The notes under the pieces are model-generated. The model saw nothing but the letters and a program-made list of their open reading frames with translations. It was not told the origin of the DNA and ran no database searches. From assembly GCA_050945695.1 (NCBI GenBank), contig JBMNTK010000002.1:1-64000 (forward strand): DNA of 64,000 nucleotides. Direction: 5' to 3'. Both the position numbers and the translations under genes were made by a program. This DNA comes from Ch71 sp050945695 (GTDB lineage Bacteria; Chloroflexota; Anaerolineae; DRVO01). Below are positions 27,689-36,606 of this stretch, one piece after another. The first letter of the stretch is position 1, and every line of letters starts with the position of its first letter.

Positions 27689-28588
27689 GTGTTCACGATC
27701 GACGTCCCCCGGGCAAGGCAGGTAGCGGCCGATCTGCTGGCTGCCTATGGGGAGCAGGGGATCTTCGGCAGAAAGGATATGCCGGAGGACCTCTTGCCGG
27801 AGGGGGTGAGGCCGGGCTCGGAGGAGCACCGCCGCTTCGTCACCCTCACGGTGGCCATAGACTACATGCGAAACGCCGACGAGCTTTGGACGGCGGGCCG
27901 ACGTACCTACGCGGATCCGCAGACACGCTGCCTCTACGACCCCCACGTGGTGGCCGACACGGGCCTGGCGAAGGTCATCGCCGACATGCAGCGCTATGGG
28001 CTGTCTAGAAAGCCCCAGCAGGATGCCACCACCTGGGCCACCGTCTGCACTACGCTGGCCACACGCTTTGGGGGCCGGGTGGGCGTGCTCCTGGAGACTG
28101 CCGGGACGGACGCGCCCAAGCTTCTCGAGCTGGTGCGCAAGCGCTACGGGGGCGGATTCCCCTTCCTCAAGGGCGCCAAGATTGGTCCCCTGTGGGTGAG
28201 GATGCTGCACGACAACTGCGGGGTCCCGCTCCAGCGCCTGGGCGACATAGCTCTGCCGGTGGACGTGCACACTGCTCAGGCCACGCTGCAGTTAGGCTGC
28301 GTGCGTCCGCTACGGGACAGAGGGCCGATGTCGGCGCTCACGGAGGCGGTGCAGCGGGTGTGGCGCGAGGCGCTGAAGGACAGCCCAGAGGGCGTCTATC
28401 CCCTGAAGCTGGATGAGCCGCTGTGGACGCTCAGTCGCCTGGGTTGCAGAGCCACGCAGACCTGGCCGTGTGGGACGCGTGGGCAGTGCCCGGTAGCGGC
28501 GTATTGCTTGCCGGAGAGGGTATGGCTGCAGGTGGCTGGGAACCCTGGATCCAGCAGGTCGGAGTGGCGTGTGACCACAGACAGGTAG
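27689..28588 (+). CDS. second HhH-like protein with four-Cys C-terminus
   Basis: 299 residues, not a recognised named family. A central segment PFLKGAKIGPLWVRML looks like a helix-hairpin-helix turn and is followed by LPVDVHTAQATLQLGC, like the VDxHxxR region of HhH-GPD glycosylases. Near the C-terminus, CRATQTWPCGTRGQCPVAAYC gives C-x7-C-x5-C-x5-C, a plausible but altered Fe-S motif. Its catalytic status cannot be told. GTG 27689 is chosen: AGGAGG precedes it by about 9 nt and the upstream stop is 4 bases away, so it is probably translated with the HhH gene before it. The two may work as a pair. Confidence 0.6.
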   Translation: MFTIDVPRARQVAADLLAAYGEQGIFGRKDMPEDLLPEGVRPGSEEHRRFVTLTVAIDYMRNADELWTAGRRTYADPQTRCLYDPHVVADTGLAKVIADMQRYGLSRKPQQDATTWATVCTTLATRFGGRVGVLLETAGTDAPKLLELVRKRYGGGFPFLKGAKIGPLWVRMLHDNCGVPLQRLGDIALPVDVHTAQATLQLGCVRPLRDRGPMSALTEAVQRVWREALKDSPEGVYPLKLDEPLWTLSRLGCRATQTWPCGTRGQCPVAAYCLPERVWLQVAGNPGSSRSEWRVTTDR

Positions 28589-28599
28589 CTAGGAAGCGA

Positions 28600-28626
28600 G
28601 AACCGCCGGCGTGACACCGGCGGTTC
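28600..28626 (+). terminator. hairpin between convergent genes
   Basis: GAACCGCCGG (28600-28609) pairs with CCGGCGGTTC (28617-28626) around 7 nt. It lies 12 bp after the + gene and before the end of the minus gene at 28664. Confidence 0.6.
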
Positions 28627-28663
28627 CCCTACCTTGGCTGCTCTGGGTTCAGCGGGCTCCGGC

Positions 28664-29149
28664 CTAGGGCCGACTCAGAATGTGGAGTGTGCTGTCCTCT
28701 TTCTCGATAGCCTCACGTGCCTCTGGTATCAACCGATAGCGCCAGATGCCGCCTACCTTGTCAGACTCCATCATGTGACCGGTGCCTGTCCTACCCGGCC
28801 GGCCGGCGGTGTCGACTCCGGGAGTGGCCTCGATCCGCCTGCCGAGTGCCCCGAGGATACCCGACAGCTGCGAGTCGCTCAGGCCGAGCTTCTGGACGAG
28901 GTCACGGCGTAAGAGACCGGCATCACCGGCCTCGTACAGTGAAGCGAGGAGCTGCTTGTAGTTCTCTCCCAGCTCTCGTCTATTGAGCACATCCTGAAGG
29001 AATCTCACTAGAGCTGTGCTCCTGTCTGCACCCTTCTCCGCGACCTCATCAACCGGGTGTTGCTCTGCCTCACCACTCCGGGGCTGCCCCCGAATCGCAA
29101 GAAACTGAGCGTACTCCTCCGGCGTGCCCTCGAACTCAACAACCTTCAT
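28664..29149 (-). CDS. HTH-domain protein of unknown family
   Basis: 161 residues. It opens with MKVVEFEGTPEEYAQFL, a motif I associate with small uncharacterised regulators, and has a winged-helix-like stretch (about 80-115) LLRRDLVQKLGLSDSQLSGILGALGRRIE. The C-terminus ends with a GIWRYRLIPEAREAI strand-helix. DNA binding is likely, target unknown. ATG 29149 is preferred to 29233 because AGGGAGG lies 5 nt upstream. It is driven by the strongest promoter in the window. Confidence 0.6.
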   Translation of the reverse strand: MKVVEFEGTPEEYAQFLAIRGQPRSGEAEQHPVDEVAEKGADRSTALVRFLQDVLNRRELGENYKQLLASLYEAGDAGLLRRDLVQKLGLSDSQLSGILGALGRRIEATPGVDTAGRPGRTGTGHMMESDKVGGIWRYRLIPEAREAIEKEDSTLHILSRP

Positions 29150-29652
29150 GGCAACCTCCCTGGACTCCATTGCAGGTTCCTCCTGCATCCGACAAGTAAC
29201 CTCCCGTGCTGCTGCTTCCGCATTACTCGGCACCTCCTCAACCTGACATCGCGGTGGCCCTTCGCCCCACTGCTGAAGACAGTTTAGATCATCGGTACGC
29301 GGTTGTCAAGAGGTTCTCACGAGTGCTTTAGCACCAAACGAGGCGCTGAGCAACCGGGGCTCTGCGGGAGGCAGGCCAGAACGGGGCTGAAGTCCGAGTC
29401 GGATGGGAGCCGGATGCGAACCTAGCCCAGGAGGGCAACTGCGTCCACTCTCCGGGCACGGTTCATGCGCGCATACAGAGGTCTAGGCACTAGTGCGCCT
29501 ATGCGAGGAGGCGCCTGCGTGATCTCACACAGAAACGTAGGTGCCAGAGCCACTGAGGGCAGTGATTCCAATCACTCCAGAGCATTCGGCTGGCTAGGGA
29601 TTTACTCAGCATCGCCCATCGCTGGCTCATATGGAGCTGGTAGGAGATCGGT
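29150..29652. other. 503-bp stretch without a gene, rich in short palindromes
   Basis: Contains the promoter at 29281-29309 and several palindromes: ATGCGCGCAT (29465-29474), GCACTAGTGC (29487-29496 region), AGGCGCCT (29507-29514 region) and AGTGAT-TCCA-ATCACT (about 29560-29575). Nothing coding is supported. Confidence 0.55.
29281..29309 (-). promoter_or_regulatory. near-consensus promoter of the HTH gene
   Basis: Minus strand: -35 TTGACA (29304-29309, perfect), 17-bp spacer, -10 TAAACT (29281-29286). Leader of about 125 nt. Confidence 0.7.
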
Positions 29653-30048
29653 GTGGTCGACCCGGTGGAGGGCTACAAGTTCATCACCTCTCGTATCGCA
29701 AGCTTCGAGAACAGAATGGGCGAGAGCTTCAACTCCTACATACAGCTATCTTCAGCTGTAGTGGGAGGATACGTTTGGACTAGAACACAACTACATGACT
29801 CCCAACTGCTCGGCGTCATCCATGTTCTGGCTCCTGTCTTACTGGTGCTGATTGGGACCAGCACGGTGCTCTTGGTTGTCTTCGATGTTCGCAGTTGGTG
29901 CGGGTACAGAAAGGCCGAGTCGAACCTAACGGGGGGTGCGGCCCCTAACCCTCGATTCCCTGGTTCTATGCTCCAGGAATTGGTGATGATCACGTTCGTG
30001 GTGGTTACCACCGCCCTTGGTGCCTCCTACCTATGGCTGCAATCGTAG
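29653..30048 (+). CDS. small membrane protein of unknown function
   Basis: 131 residues. A short soluble N-terminus (VDPVEGYKFITSRIASFENRMGESFNSY) precedes three hydrophobic stretches (about 32-42, 52-77 and 107-128). No family recognised. GTG 29653 has GGAG 7 nt upstream. Compared with flanking genes its sequence is less GC-biased, which fits an accessory region. Confidence 0.5.
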   Translation: MVDPVEGYKFITSRIASFENRMGESFNSYIQLSSAVVGGYVWTRTQLHDSQLLGVIHVLAPVLLVLIGTSTVLLVVFDVRSWCGYRKAESNLTGGAAPNPRFPGSMLQELVMITFVVVTTALGASYLWLQS

Positions 30049-30269
30049 GGAAGAAGGCGCACAGTCGGCCCCGACAGAGGAAGGTCGAGCGGACAAGCTA
30101 GAGGGCCGGCGGGACAGACGGTTGCGACTCGGCACGCGCTCATGCAGGCGCCTTCTCACAAGAGAGCGCTGGTGCCTAACCCCTGTACGAGCGTGTGCCG
30201 TGTCATAGCCGTCAGTAGCCAAATGTGCGGTGAGGACAAGATGACCTGCACTACAAGCCTCCTCCCCCC

Positions 30270-31043
30270 TCACGCCTCCCGCGTCAGGTCGAACCCCTTG
30301 ATCTGCCGGATGATCCGCACGCACTCGCGCACCGTCACTTCCACGATCCTGGCCCCCTTCTCCGGCGTGGCCAGGTGGGGCCTGCCCACGTACCCCTTGG
30401 GCACCTGGAGGATCCAGTCCACCTTGTACTGCACCTCGGGGATGGACTTCTCGAAGTAGGGCCCCTCCCCCTCGGGCAGAGGCTCCAGCCGGTCCAGGTG
30501 CACCAGCTCCGGCCGGAAGTAGGCCACATTAGACGTCTCGCCCTCGCCCCCGTGCCCCTCCCGCACCGGTGACTCCATGGCATCAGCCGCCAGGGGGCGG
30601 AACTGGCCGATGTTGAGGGCAAAGACGCTGTAGTCCTCCACCCGCTCGTGCTTGAGGGTGTGCAGCAGGAAGTCGAAGCCGGCGTTCACGCCCCCGTGAG
30701 CGACCAGCAGGACGATCTTCCTGAACCCGTTGCGGGCCGCCTCCGAGCACAGCTCGCGCAGGATGTTCACCACCAGGGCCGGTGACATGGCGATGGTGCC
30801 GGGATAGGCCTTCATCTGGTCATTCATGTTCAGGTACAGCGTGGGCAGGATGATCACCGGCTCCTGCTCGGCGATGAGCTCCGCTGCTCCCTCGGCCCGG
30901 ATAGCATCGGTGCCGGTGGGCAGGTGCGGCCCGTGCATCTCCACGCAGCCCATGGGCAGGACGGCCACATCCGTCTCCTGGGCCAGCTCAGCCACCTCTG
31001 GCCCGGGCATCTCGTGCCACTTGTAGGTGCGACGCTTGGTCAC
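30270..31043 (-). CDS. creatininase-family amidohydrolase
   Basis: 257 residues. Metal ligands of the family are visible: Glu35 and His37 (GCVEMHGPHLP), Asp46, His116 in VAHGGVNAG and His164/Glu167-Glu169 in GHGGEGETS. The usual NGHGGN is changed to VAHGGVN. Relatives cleave creatinine, guanine-derived or mycofactocin-type amide bonds; none of those pathways is adjacent. GTG 31043 follows GAGGAGGCGGATCG. A palindromic repeat separates it from the ABC-2 operon. Confidence 0.88.
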   Translation of the reverse strand: MTKRRTYKWHEMPGPEVAELAQETDVAVLPMGCVEMHGPHLPTGTDAIRAEGAAELIAEQEPVIILPTLYLNMNDQMKAYPGTIAMSPALVVNILRELCSEAARNGFRKIVLLVAHGGVNAGFDFLLHTLKHERVEDYSVFALNIGQFRPLAADAMESPVREGHGGEGETSNVAYFRPELVHLDRLEPLPEGEGPYFEKSIPEVQYKVDWILQVPKGYVGRPHLATPEKGARIVEVTVRECVRIIRQIKGFDLTREA

Positions 31044-31077
31044 CGATCCGCCTCCTCTGGTGGGTCAAGACGCCTTT

Positions 31078-31149
31078 GCCTCACGCCACGCCACGAGGAC
31101 GCGGCGCTTCCCTTCCTGTACTCAGCGCCTTTGCGTCTCTGCGTGAGGC
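31078..31149. repeat. palindrome with 8-bp-periodic right arm
   Basis: GCCTCACGC (31078-31086) and GCGTGAGGC (31141-31149) are inverted; the right arm continues as CTTTGCGT, CTCTGCGT 8-mers. Same class as 6698-6762. Confidence 0.65.
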
Positions 31150-31159
31150 TCTCCGTTCT

Positions 31160-32236
31160 CTACGCCGGGTTGAGCACCCCTTCCGATCGAGGCGCCCTCG
31201 CCACGACGGCGGCGATCACCCCAATCAGCAGCAAGTCCAGGACCACCAAGATCGCCAGTTCCGGAGCGACGGTAGCGAAGGTGCCGCCCTCCTGGGTGAT
31301 CTCGATCAGCGGCCCGATCATGTAGTAGGTGGGGAAGACACGGCCGATCCACTGGGGGATCTCCGGGAACAGGTATACGATCACCGGCGCATACAGGAGT
31401 AGGCCGGTCCCCTTGATCACGGTGAACAGGGTGTTGATGTCTTTGACGAAGGCGCCGAGCAGGATGCCGACGGCGGCGGCCATGATCGCTCCCAGCACCA
31501 GGGTGACAAATAGGAGCAAGGGCTCGCCGCCCCACGCCCGATTCAGGACGAGGGTGACGGAGACCATGACGATGCTGAGGATCACCCCCAGCAGCCCCTT
31601 GGCCAGGAACACCTCACCAAGCGAAGCCGGCGTGGTGGTAAGCGCCCGAAGGGTCCGCTTCTGCTTCTCTTCCACCAACAGGGCTGCCGGCACCACGCCT
31701 CCCCCCAGAAACATTGCCATCATCAAGATGAAGGGCAGCAACCGACTCTCCCAGGGTACCGTTGCCCCCTCGCCCAGCGTGGTGGAGACGATCTCCACCG
31801 GCGCCTCTTGACCGGCCAGCTCTCGGATCAGCGTCGCTAGTGTCGAGCCCGTCACGGCCCGGTTACGGAGCGTGCTCTCGCCCCACAGGTAAGCGGTAAG
31901 GGTGGCGGTGTCACCACGCCTGATCTGCTCATCGAAGTCGGCCGGGAGGACGATGCCCATGTCTACCGCCCCAGCGGCGGTGGCTGACCGAAGCTCGGCG
32001 GCGGAAGCGTAGACCTTCACGTCCAGCGACTCCAGGGCCCGAGCCCGGGTCACCAGCTCCGAAGCCCCCTCGTCAGCCAGGCCCAGGCGGGCTCTGCCCG
32101 AGAACACCGTGCCGAAGAGCAGCGACACCACGACGGTGAGCACGATCGGCACTACTACTGCGAAGATGAACATGACGTTGCGCCATCCCTGGCTGATCTC
32201 CTTGCCCAGGAGCACGCCGATTCGCCGCAAGCTCAT
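31160..32236 (-). CDS. ABC-2 type exporter permease (distal)
   Basis: 358 residues: one N-terminal membrane segment (NVMFIFAVVVPIVLTVVVSLL), a ~150-residue extracytoplasmic domain, then five segments including the typical MMAMFLGGGVVPAALLVEEKQKRTLRAL (permease-ATPase coupling EExrTLraL). NatB/CcmB-like. Its ATG at 32236 overlaps the stop of the upstream permease as ATGA and has AAGGAGGTTCGC before it, so the frame extending to 32470 is rejected. Last gene of a three-gene operon. Confidence 0.88.
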   Translation of the reverse strand: MSLRRIGVLLGKEISQGWRNVMFIFAVVVPIVLTVVVSLLFGTVFSGRARLGLADEGASELVTRARALESLDVKVYASAAELRSATAAGAVDMGIVLPADFDEQIRRGDTATLTAYLWGESTLRNRAVTGSTLATLIRELAGQEAPVEIVSTTLGEGATVPWESRLLPFILMMAMFLGGGVVPAALLVEEKQKRTLRALTTTPASLGEVFLAKGLLGVILSIVMVSVTLVLNRAWGGEPLLLFVTLVLGAIMAAAVGILLGAFVKDINTLFTVIKGTGLLLYAPVIVYLFPEIPQWIGRVFPTYYMIGPLIEITQEGGTFATVAPELAILVVLDLLLIGVIAAVVARAPRSEGVLNPA

Positions 32237-33294
32237 GCGAACCTCCTTCGCAGCGTCACCATGCCCAGCCCGACAAAGACGGCGGCGGATGCCGCTAGCA
32301 GGGCCAGCGATGATCCCACTTCCGCCCAGCCGGCACCGAAGTTCACCACCCGGTGCACCGTGTCCACCAGGTAGTGCGACGGCAGCAGGCGAATCCATCC
32401 GGACACCAATCCGGGCAGGAGCACCGACAGGCCCGGGATGGCCAGCAGCACGATTGCCAGTATGCCCCACCCAACCACCGACATGAAGTCACGGGCTACC
32501 GATGCTATCAGGAACGCCAGCCCGGTCACCATCACCGACCCGATGAGCAGGGTGAGCAGAATCAGGAGCGGTTGCCGCATGAGGCCACCGGTAATCGCCA
32601 TCAGCAGTGCCGCTTGGGCGAAGGCTAGGCCGGTGCCGGTGATCAGCTTGCCCAGGAAGAGGCCAGGCACAGTCAACGGCGTGACCAGCAGGGCCCGTAA
32701 GGTGCCCGACTCCACTTCGCTGCTGATCAGGCTGGCCATCCCTAGGGTCTCCATCATGAGCACGAACACAGCCAGCAGAGGCAGCATCCGGTCGCGCGGT
32801 GGGATCTGCTGGCCCGCCAGGTCCGGCCCGAGCACTTCTTCCTGCGTTTCGATGTTGAGTGGTTCGCCACCGATGAGGAAGGCCAGTTCCCGCACGAACA
32901 TGACGTAGACGTCCTGGAACTCGGGGGGAAGGTCGCCGGTGAAGTAGAGCTGCACTGTGGGCCTCTGGCCGGCCGAGATCTGCTCTGTCATGTCGGGAGG
33001 CAACACCACGCCCACCTGATACTGGCCCCCTGCAACCGCCGTCCGTAGAGCCTCCTCTGAGGGCTCGCTCTCCAGGACTACCCCTTCCTCAGCCAGGGCT
33101 TCCACCAGCGCCGGGGGCATGACCGGGGCGTAGATGCCCATGGTGAGCTCTTCGTTGATGGTACGCGGCATGAGGAAGTAGGCCGCGATGTAGAACACCA
33201 TCCCCACCACCGTGATCAAGGCGAAGAAACGGTTGCGGAAGTATAGGTTCAGGTCCTTGGCGACGACGATGGCGACGACGCGGCCGTCGCTCAT
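32233..33294 (-). CDS. ABC-2 type exporter permease (proximal)
   Basis: 353 residues with the same plan as the next gene: first membrane segment FFALITVVGMVFYIAAYFLM, a long external loop, and a C-terminal bundle with MASLISSEVESGTLRALLVTPL as coupling helix. Starts by ATGA overlap with the ATPase gene. Two unlike permeases with one ATPase suggest a heterodimeric channel. Confidence 0.88.
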   Translation of the reverse strand: MSDGRVVAIVVAKDLNLYFRNRFFALITVVGMVFYIAAYFLMPRTINEELTMGIYAPVMPPALVEALAEEGVVLESEPSEEALRTAVAGGQYQVGVVLPPDMTEQISAGQRPTVQLYFTGDLPPEFQDVYVMFVRELAFLIGGEPLNIETQEEVLGPDLAGQQIPPRDRMLPLLAVFVLMMETLGMASLISSEVESGTLRALLVTPLTVPGLFLGKLITGTGLAFAQAALLMAITGGLMRQPLLILLTLLIGSVMVTGLAFLIASVARDFMSVVGWGILAIVLLAIPGLSVLLPGLVSGWIRLLPSHYLVDTVHRVVNFGAGWAEVGSSLALLAASAAVFVGLGMVTLRRRFA

Positions 33295-34154
33295 GTGAGC
33301 CTCCGGCCGGTGATGGCAATGAAGATGTCTTCCAGGGTGGCCTCTTCGGTGTGGACGGTCACCACGCGCTCCTGGCGAAAGAGCGCCTCTACCTCGGCGG
33401 GCGTGTCGGGCCGATCCAGGACGATCTCCCGCACGGCCAATTCTCCATCATCCCGGGCCACCTCCGCCCGCAGGCGCCGCTGTCCGTAGCTCTGTTTCAG
33501 GGCGTGGGGGGTATCCAGGGCCACTATTCTCCCCTGGTTGATGAAGGCCACCCGGTCGGAGAGCCGGTCGGCTTCCATCATGTCGTGGGTGGTCAGGAAC
33601 ACCGTGGCTCCCCGTTCCCGTTCCTCCAGGATGATGTTGCGGATGGAGGCGGCCGAAGCAGGATCCAGCCCCTCGGTGGGCTCATCCAGGAATAGGATGC
33701 GCGGCCGGTTGACCAGGGCGCGCGCGACCATCAGCCGCTGCTTCATCCCCTTGGAGTAGGTCTCTACCCGATCGGTGCCCCGACTCTCCAACCCCACCCG
33801 GCGCAGCAGGGCGACGGGATCGAAGTCCTGGACCCCGAAGAGCTTGGCAAAGAGGGTGAGGTTGGCAATGCCGGACATCTGCTCGTAAAGGTTGGTCACC
33901 TCGAAGCAGACTCCGATCTGAGCCTGCACCCGCTTAGGGTGTCGCGCCACGTCTTCCCCCAGGAGGGTCGCTCGGCCCTCTTTGGGGCGCAGCTGCCCGG
34001 TGAGCATCTTGACGGTGGTAGATTTGCCTGCGCCGTTGGGGCCTAGGAAGCCGAAGATCTCCCCTTCGGCCACGCTGAAGCTGATGTGATCAACGGCGGT
34101 GAGGTCACCGTAGCGGTAGGTGAGGTCCTCCGCCAGGATAGCTGGGGCGCCCAT
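33291..34154 (-). CDS. ABC-2 exporter ATPase
   Basis: 287 residues. Walker A GPNGAGKST, Q-loop, Walker B RILFLDEPTEGLDP, H-loop LTTHDM are intact; signature YSKGMKQR is typical of this drug/Na+ exporter subfamily. ATG 34154 is chosen for GGAGGGACT before it rather than 34256. First gene of the operon with both permeases. Confidence 0.92.
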   Translation of the reverse strand: MGAPAILAEDLTYRYGDLTAVDHISFSVAEGEIFGFLGPNGAGKSTTVKMLTGQLRPKEGRATLLGEDVARHPKRVQAQIGVCFEVTNLYEQMSGIANLTLFAKLFGVQDFDPVALLRRVGLESRGTDRVETYSKGMKQRLMVARALVNRPRILFLDEPTEGLDPASAASIRNIILEERERGATVFLTTHDMMEADRLSDRVAFINQGRIVALDTPHALKQSYGQRRLRAEVARDDGELAVREIVLDRPDTPAEVEALFRQERVVTVHTEEATLEDIFIAITGRRLT

Positions 34155-34425
34155 AGTCCCTCCGATGGTCAGATCGCGAATGACAACAGCGGCAGAAAGC
34201 GATAGACCCCGCAAGCACGTCCAGACGGGCATCACGACACCGACTGGACACACCACGGGGGCCTTCGCTCCTGTTTATACTACCTATCTTATCACTTAGC
34301 CACTGCCCCCAAAAGCCAAGGAGGTCTGGGGGCCAGCCGTCGCTCCCGCCTTTCGATAGCGCTCCTTGCGAGCGGACCGCATTGGGGCTAGCCTTTCGGC
34401 GCATCTGACCAAGGGGGTAGTGGCG

Positions 34426-35532
34426 ATGTCATCCATGAGGGCAGCCGTTCCTGCGGAGCTGGACCTTTCGGAGGAACGCTTGGAGGTGGCAGGACGCGTG
34501 CTGGAGCGGGCCGTGGAGCAAGGCACGGCGCCCGGCGTAGCGGCGGCCGTGCTCAGGAACGGCCGACTGGCGCGGCTCTGGGCATTCGGTCGCCGGTCGC
34601 CAGGGGAGGATGCCGCGCCGGTGGAGGCGGACACCATCTTCCTCGTGGCCTCCCTCACCAAGCCCGTGGTCTGTGCCGGGGCGATGCTTTTGGTGCAGGA
34701 CGGGATCCTGGCGCTGGACCAGCAGGTGGCGGCCCTGGTGAAGGGGTTTGGCAAGAAGGGCAAGGACCGTATCACCGTGCGCCACCTCTTCACCCACACC
34801 TCCGGCCTGCCCGACCAACTGCCCAACAACGCCGAGCTGCGGCAGCGCCATGCCCCAATCGAGGAGTTCGTGCAGGAGGTCTTCCAGGTCGAGCCGCTGT
34901 TCCCGGCCGGCACCAAGATCAGCTACCAGAGCATGGGCATCCTCATCCTGGCCGAGATCGTCCAGCGCCTCACCGGCCAGCGCCTGCGCGACTTCCTGCG
35001 CGAGCGGCTCTTTGCCCCCCTGGGCATGACCAGCACCACCCTGGGCCTGCCTGACTCAGGCATGGAGCGCACCGCCCTGGTCGGCTCTCCCGACGAGCCC
35101 CAGTACGGCACCTCCGAGGCCGACTGGGGCTGGAACTCCCCCTACTGGCGTGATTTCGGCGCTCCCTGGGGCGGGCTGCACTCCACCGCCTCCGACCTGG
35201 CCCGGTTCCTGGCCCACATGCTGGGTGACCTGCCCGGGCCGCTGACCCCGGCGGCGCGGGAGGCGATGGTGCGAGATCAGACCTCCCCCATGCCGGGCAT
35301 CTCGCCGGAAGACAAGCTCACCTACCGTTGGGGGCTGGGCTGGGCGCTGGGCCTCAATCAGTTCGGCGACCTGACCTCACCCGACACCTTCGGCCACATC
35401 GGCGCTACCGGCACCGTCTTCTGGGCCGACCCGGCCACGCACCTGGCCTGCGTCCTCCTCACCAACCAACCGGGCAGGAACGACTACCTCTTCCCCCGCT
35501 TCTCGAACGCGGTGGCCAGCACTACAGGGTAA
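34426..35532 (+). CDS. serine hydrolase of the class C beta-lactamase family
   Basis: 368 residues. SxxK is Ser76-Leu-Thr-Lys79, the Tyr motif is YQS (Tyr167) and the third motif is HIGATGT. No signal peptide, so it is cytoplasmic as predicted, unlike true beta-lactamases; esterase or D-peptidase activity is more likely. ATG 34426 follows AAGGGGGTAGTGGCG; a longer frame from 34366 has no support. Confidence 0.85.
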   Translation: MSSMRAAVPAELDLSEERLEVAGRVLERAVEQGTAPGVAAAVLRNGRLARLWAFGRRSPGEDAAPVEADTIFLVASLTKPVVCAGAMLLVQDGILALDQQVAALVKGFGKKGKDRITVRHLFTHTSGLPDQLPNNAELRQRHAPIEEFVQEVFQVEPLFPAGTKISYQSMGILILAEIVQRLTGQRLRDFLRERLFAPLGMTSTTLGLPDSGMERTALVGSPDEPQYGTSEADWGWNSPYWRDFGAPWGGLHSTASDLARFLAHMLGDLPGPLTPAAREAMVRDQTSPMPGISPEDKLTYRWGLGWALGLNQFGDLTSPDTFGHIGATGTVFWADPATHLACVLLTNQPGRNDYLFPRFSNAVASTTG

Positions 35533-35537
35533 AGGCC

Positions 35538-35655
35538 ACAGAGGCACAGAGACACGGAGACGGATAGGTAAGCAACAGAGTGGCGATGTGGCTTGAGGTA
35601 CGTGCGTATGGGGCCTCCATCACTCCCCATCCCCTCCGTGCCTCTGTGTCTCTGT
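35538..35655. terminator. 8-bp-periodic palindrome between convergent genes
   Basis: Left arm 35538-35559 is ACAGAGGC, ACAGAGAC, ACGGAG; right arm 35634-35655 is its complement apart from two transition differences. It begins 5 bp after one stop and ends 2 bp before the other, consistent with a shared terminator. Confidence 0.55.
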
Positions 35656-35657
35656 AG

Positions 35658-36572
35658 CTAGACCGGGCGCAGGATCCTCAACAGGTTGTCGCCAAGGATG
35701 GCCTCCCGCTCCTCGCGGGTGAGGTCCAGGCCCTGGATCAGATCCAGGTGAGCGCGGTCTACACCGAAGGTGGTACCGGCGGGGCTGCTGGTGCAGGGGA
35801 AATCGGTGCCGAAGAGCAGTTGGCGCCAGTGTCGGCGGGCGAAGACCTGGGTGTACTCCAGGTCACGGCTTAGGGCCCGCAGACCCGAGCCGGCGGAGAT
35901 GTCGGCGTAGAGGTTGGGGCACTCCGCCAGCATCTGGTCAGCGCGGCCCGGCTCCTCCACCGGCCCGGCCGGATAGGCCTGACCCTCGGGCGGATTGGCC
36001 GCCATGTGCGCCCACCAGGCCGGCCCGTGAGCGATGAAGCGGGTCCCGGGGAAAGCCCGAACCATAGCCTCGAAGGCGTCTATGTCCCGGTTGATGTTGT
36101 CATCCAGGTGCAAGAGCACCGGCAGCCCGGCCTCGCCACACAGACCGTAGACCTCCTGGACGCGGGGGTCGTCTGCCCGCACGGAGTTGGTCGGCGGGTT
36201 GGGCTTCCACTCCCCAAACCCCCGGCAGCCGGCCTCCACCAGACGCCTTATCTCGTCGGCGTAGGAGATGCCGGGCTGGCGCACATCGAAGACGCCGAAG
36301 GGGATGAACCGGTCCGGGTGCAGGCGTGCCTGCTCCAGGACGGTCTCCGTGGTGACGAAGGGGGGCACCTCGGCGCCCGGCGGCACCGGCAGGGGCAGGA
36401 GCACGGCCATGTCCACCCCGGCCGCGTCCAGATAGGCCAGATTGGCGATGTTGTTGACCGCATCGCGGCAGGAGTCCGCGAAGGCATAGGCGGGGAAGGG
36501 TGGCTTCTCCAGCCGCTCCATGGTCATGCCTATGGCAGCGGCGGTCAGGTGCGTGTGTACGTCTACGATCAT
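35658..36572 (-). CDS. TIM-barrel amidohydrolase (amidohydrolase-2 family)
   Basis: 304 residues. DVHTHL gives the metal HxH, LHLDD and AHGPAWW the central His residues, and FGTDFPC the terminal Asp. ACMSD/hydroxyindole-type decarboxylase relatives share this layout; hydrolase or decarboxylase activity cannot be separated. ATG 36572 has GGAGGTAGAGG. The next gene upstream on this strand, a nucleoside hydrolase, ends 34 bp away, so they may be one unit. Confidence 0.88.
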   Translation of the reverse strand: MIVDVHTHLTAAAIGMTMERLEKPPFPAYAFADSCRDAVNNIANLAYLDAAGVDMAVLLPLPVPPGAEVPPFVTTETVLEQARLHPDRFIPFGVFDVRQPGISYADEIRRLVEAGCRGFGEWKPNPPTNSVRADDPRVQEVYGLCGEAGLPVLLHLDDNINRDIDAFEAMVRAFPGTRFIAHGPAWWAHMAANPPEGQAYPAGPVEEPGRADQMLAECPNLYADISAGSGLRALSRDLEYTQVFARRHWRQLLFGTDFPCTSSPAGTTFGVDRAHLDLIQGLDLTREEREAILGDNLLRILRPV

Positions 36573-36606
36573 CCTCTACCTCCAACACACCAGGCCCGCC
36601 CTCAGG

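Noticed and set aside
26924..30048. Known defence system (restriction-modification, BREX, CBASS and the like)
   Set aside because: No methylase, nuclease, helicase or cyclase partner is present; the HhH pair is reported only as an unassigned module.
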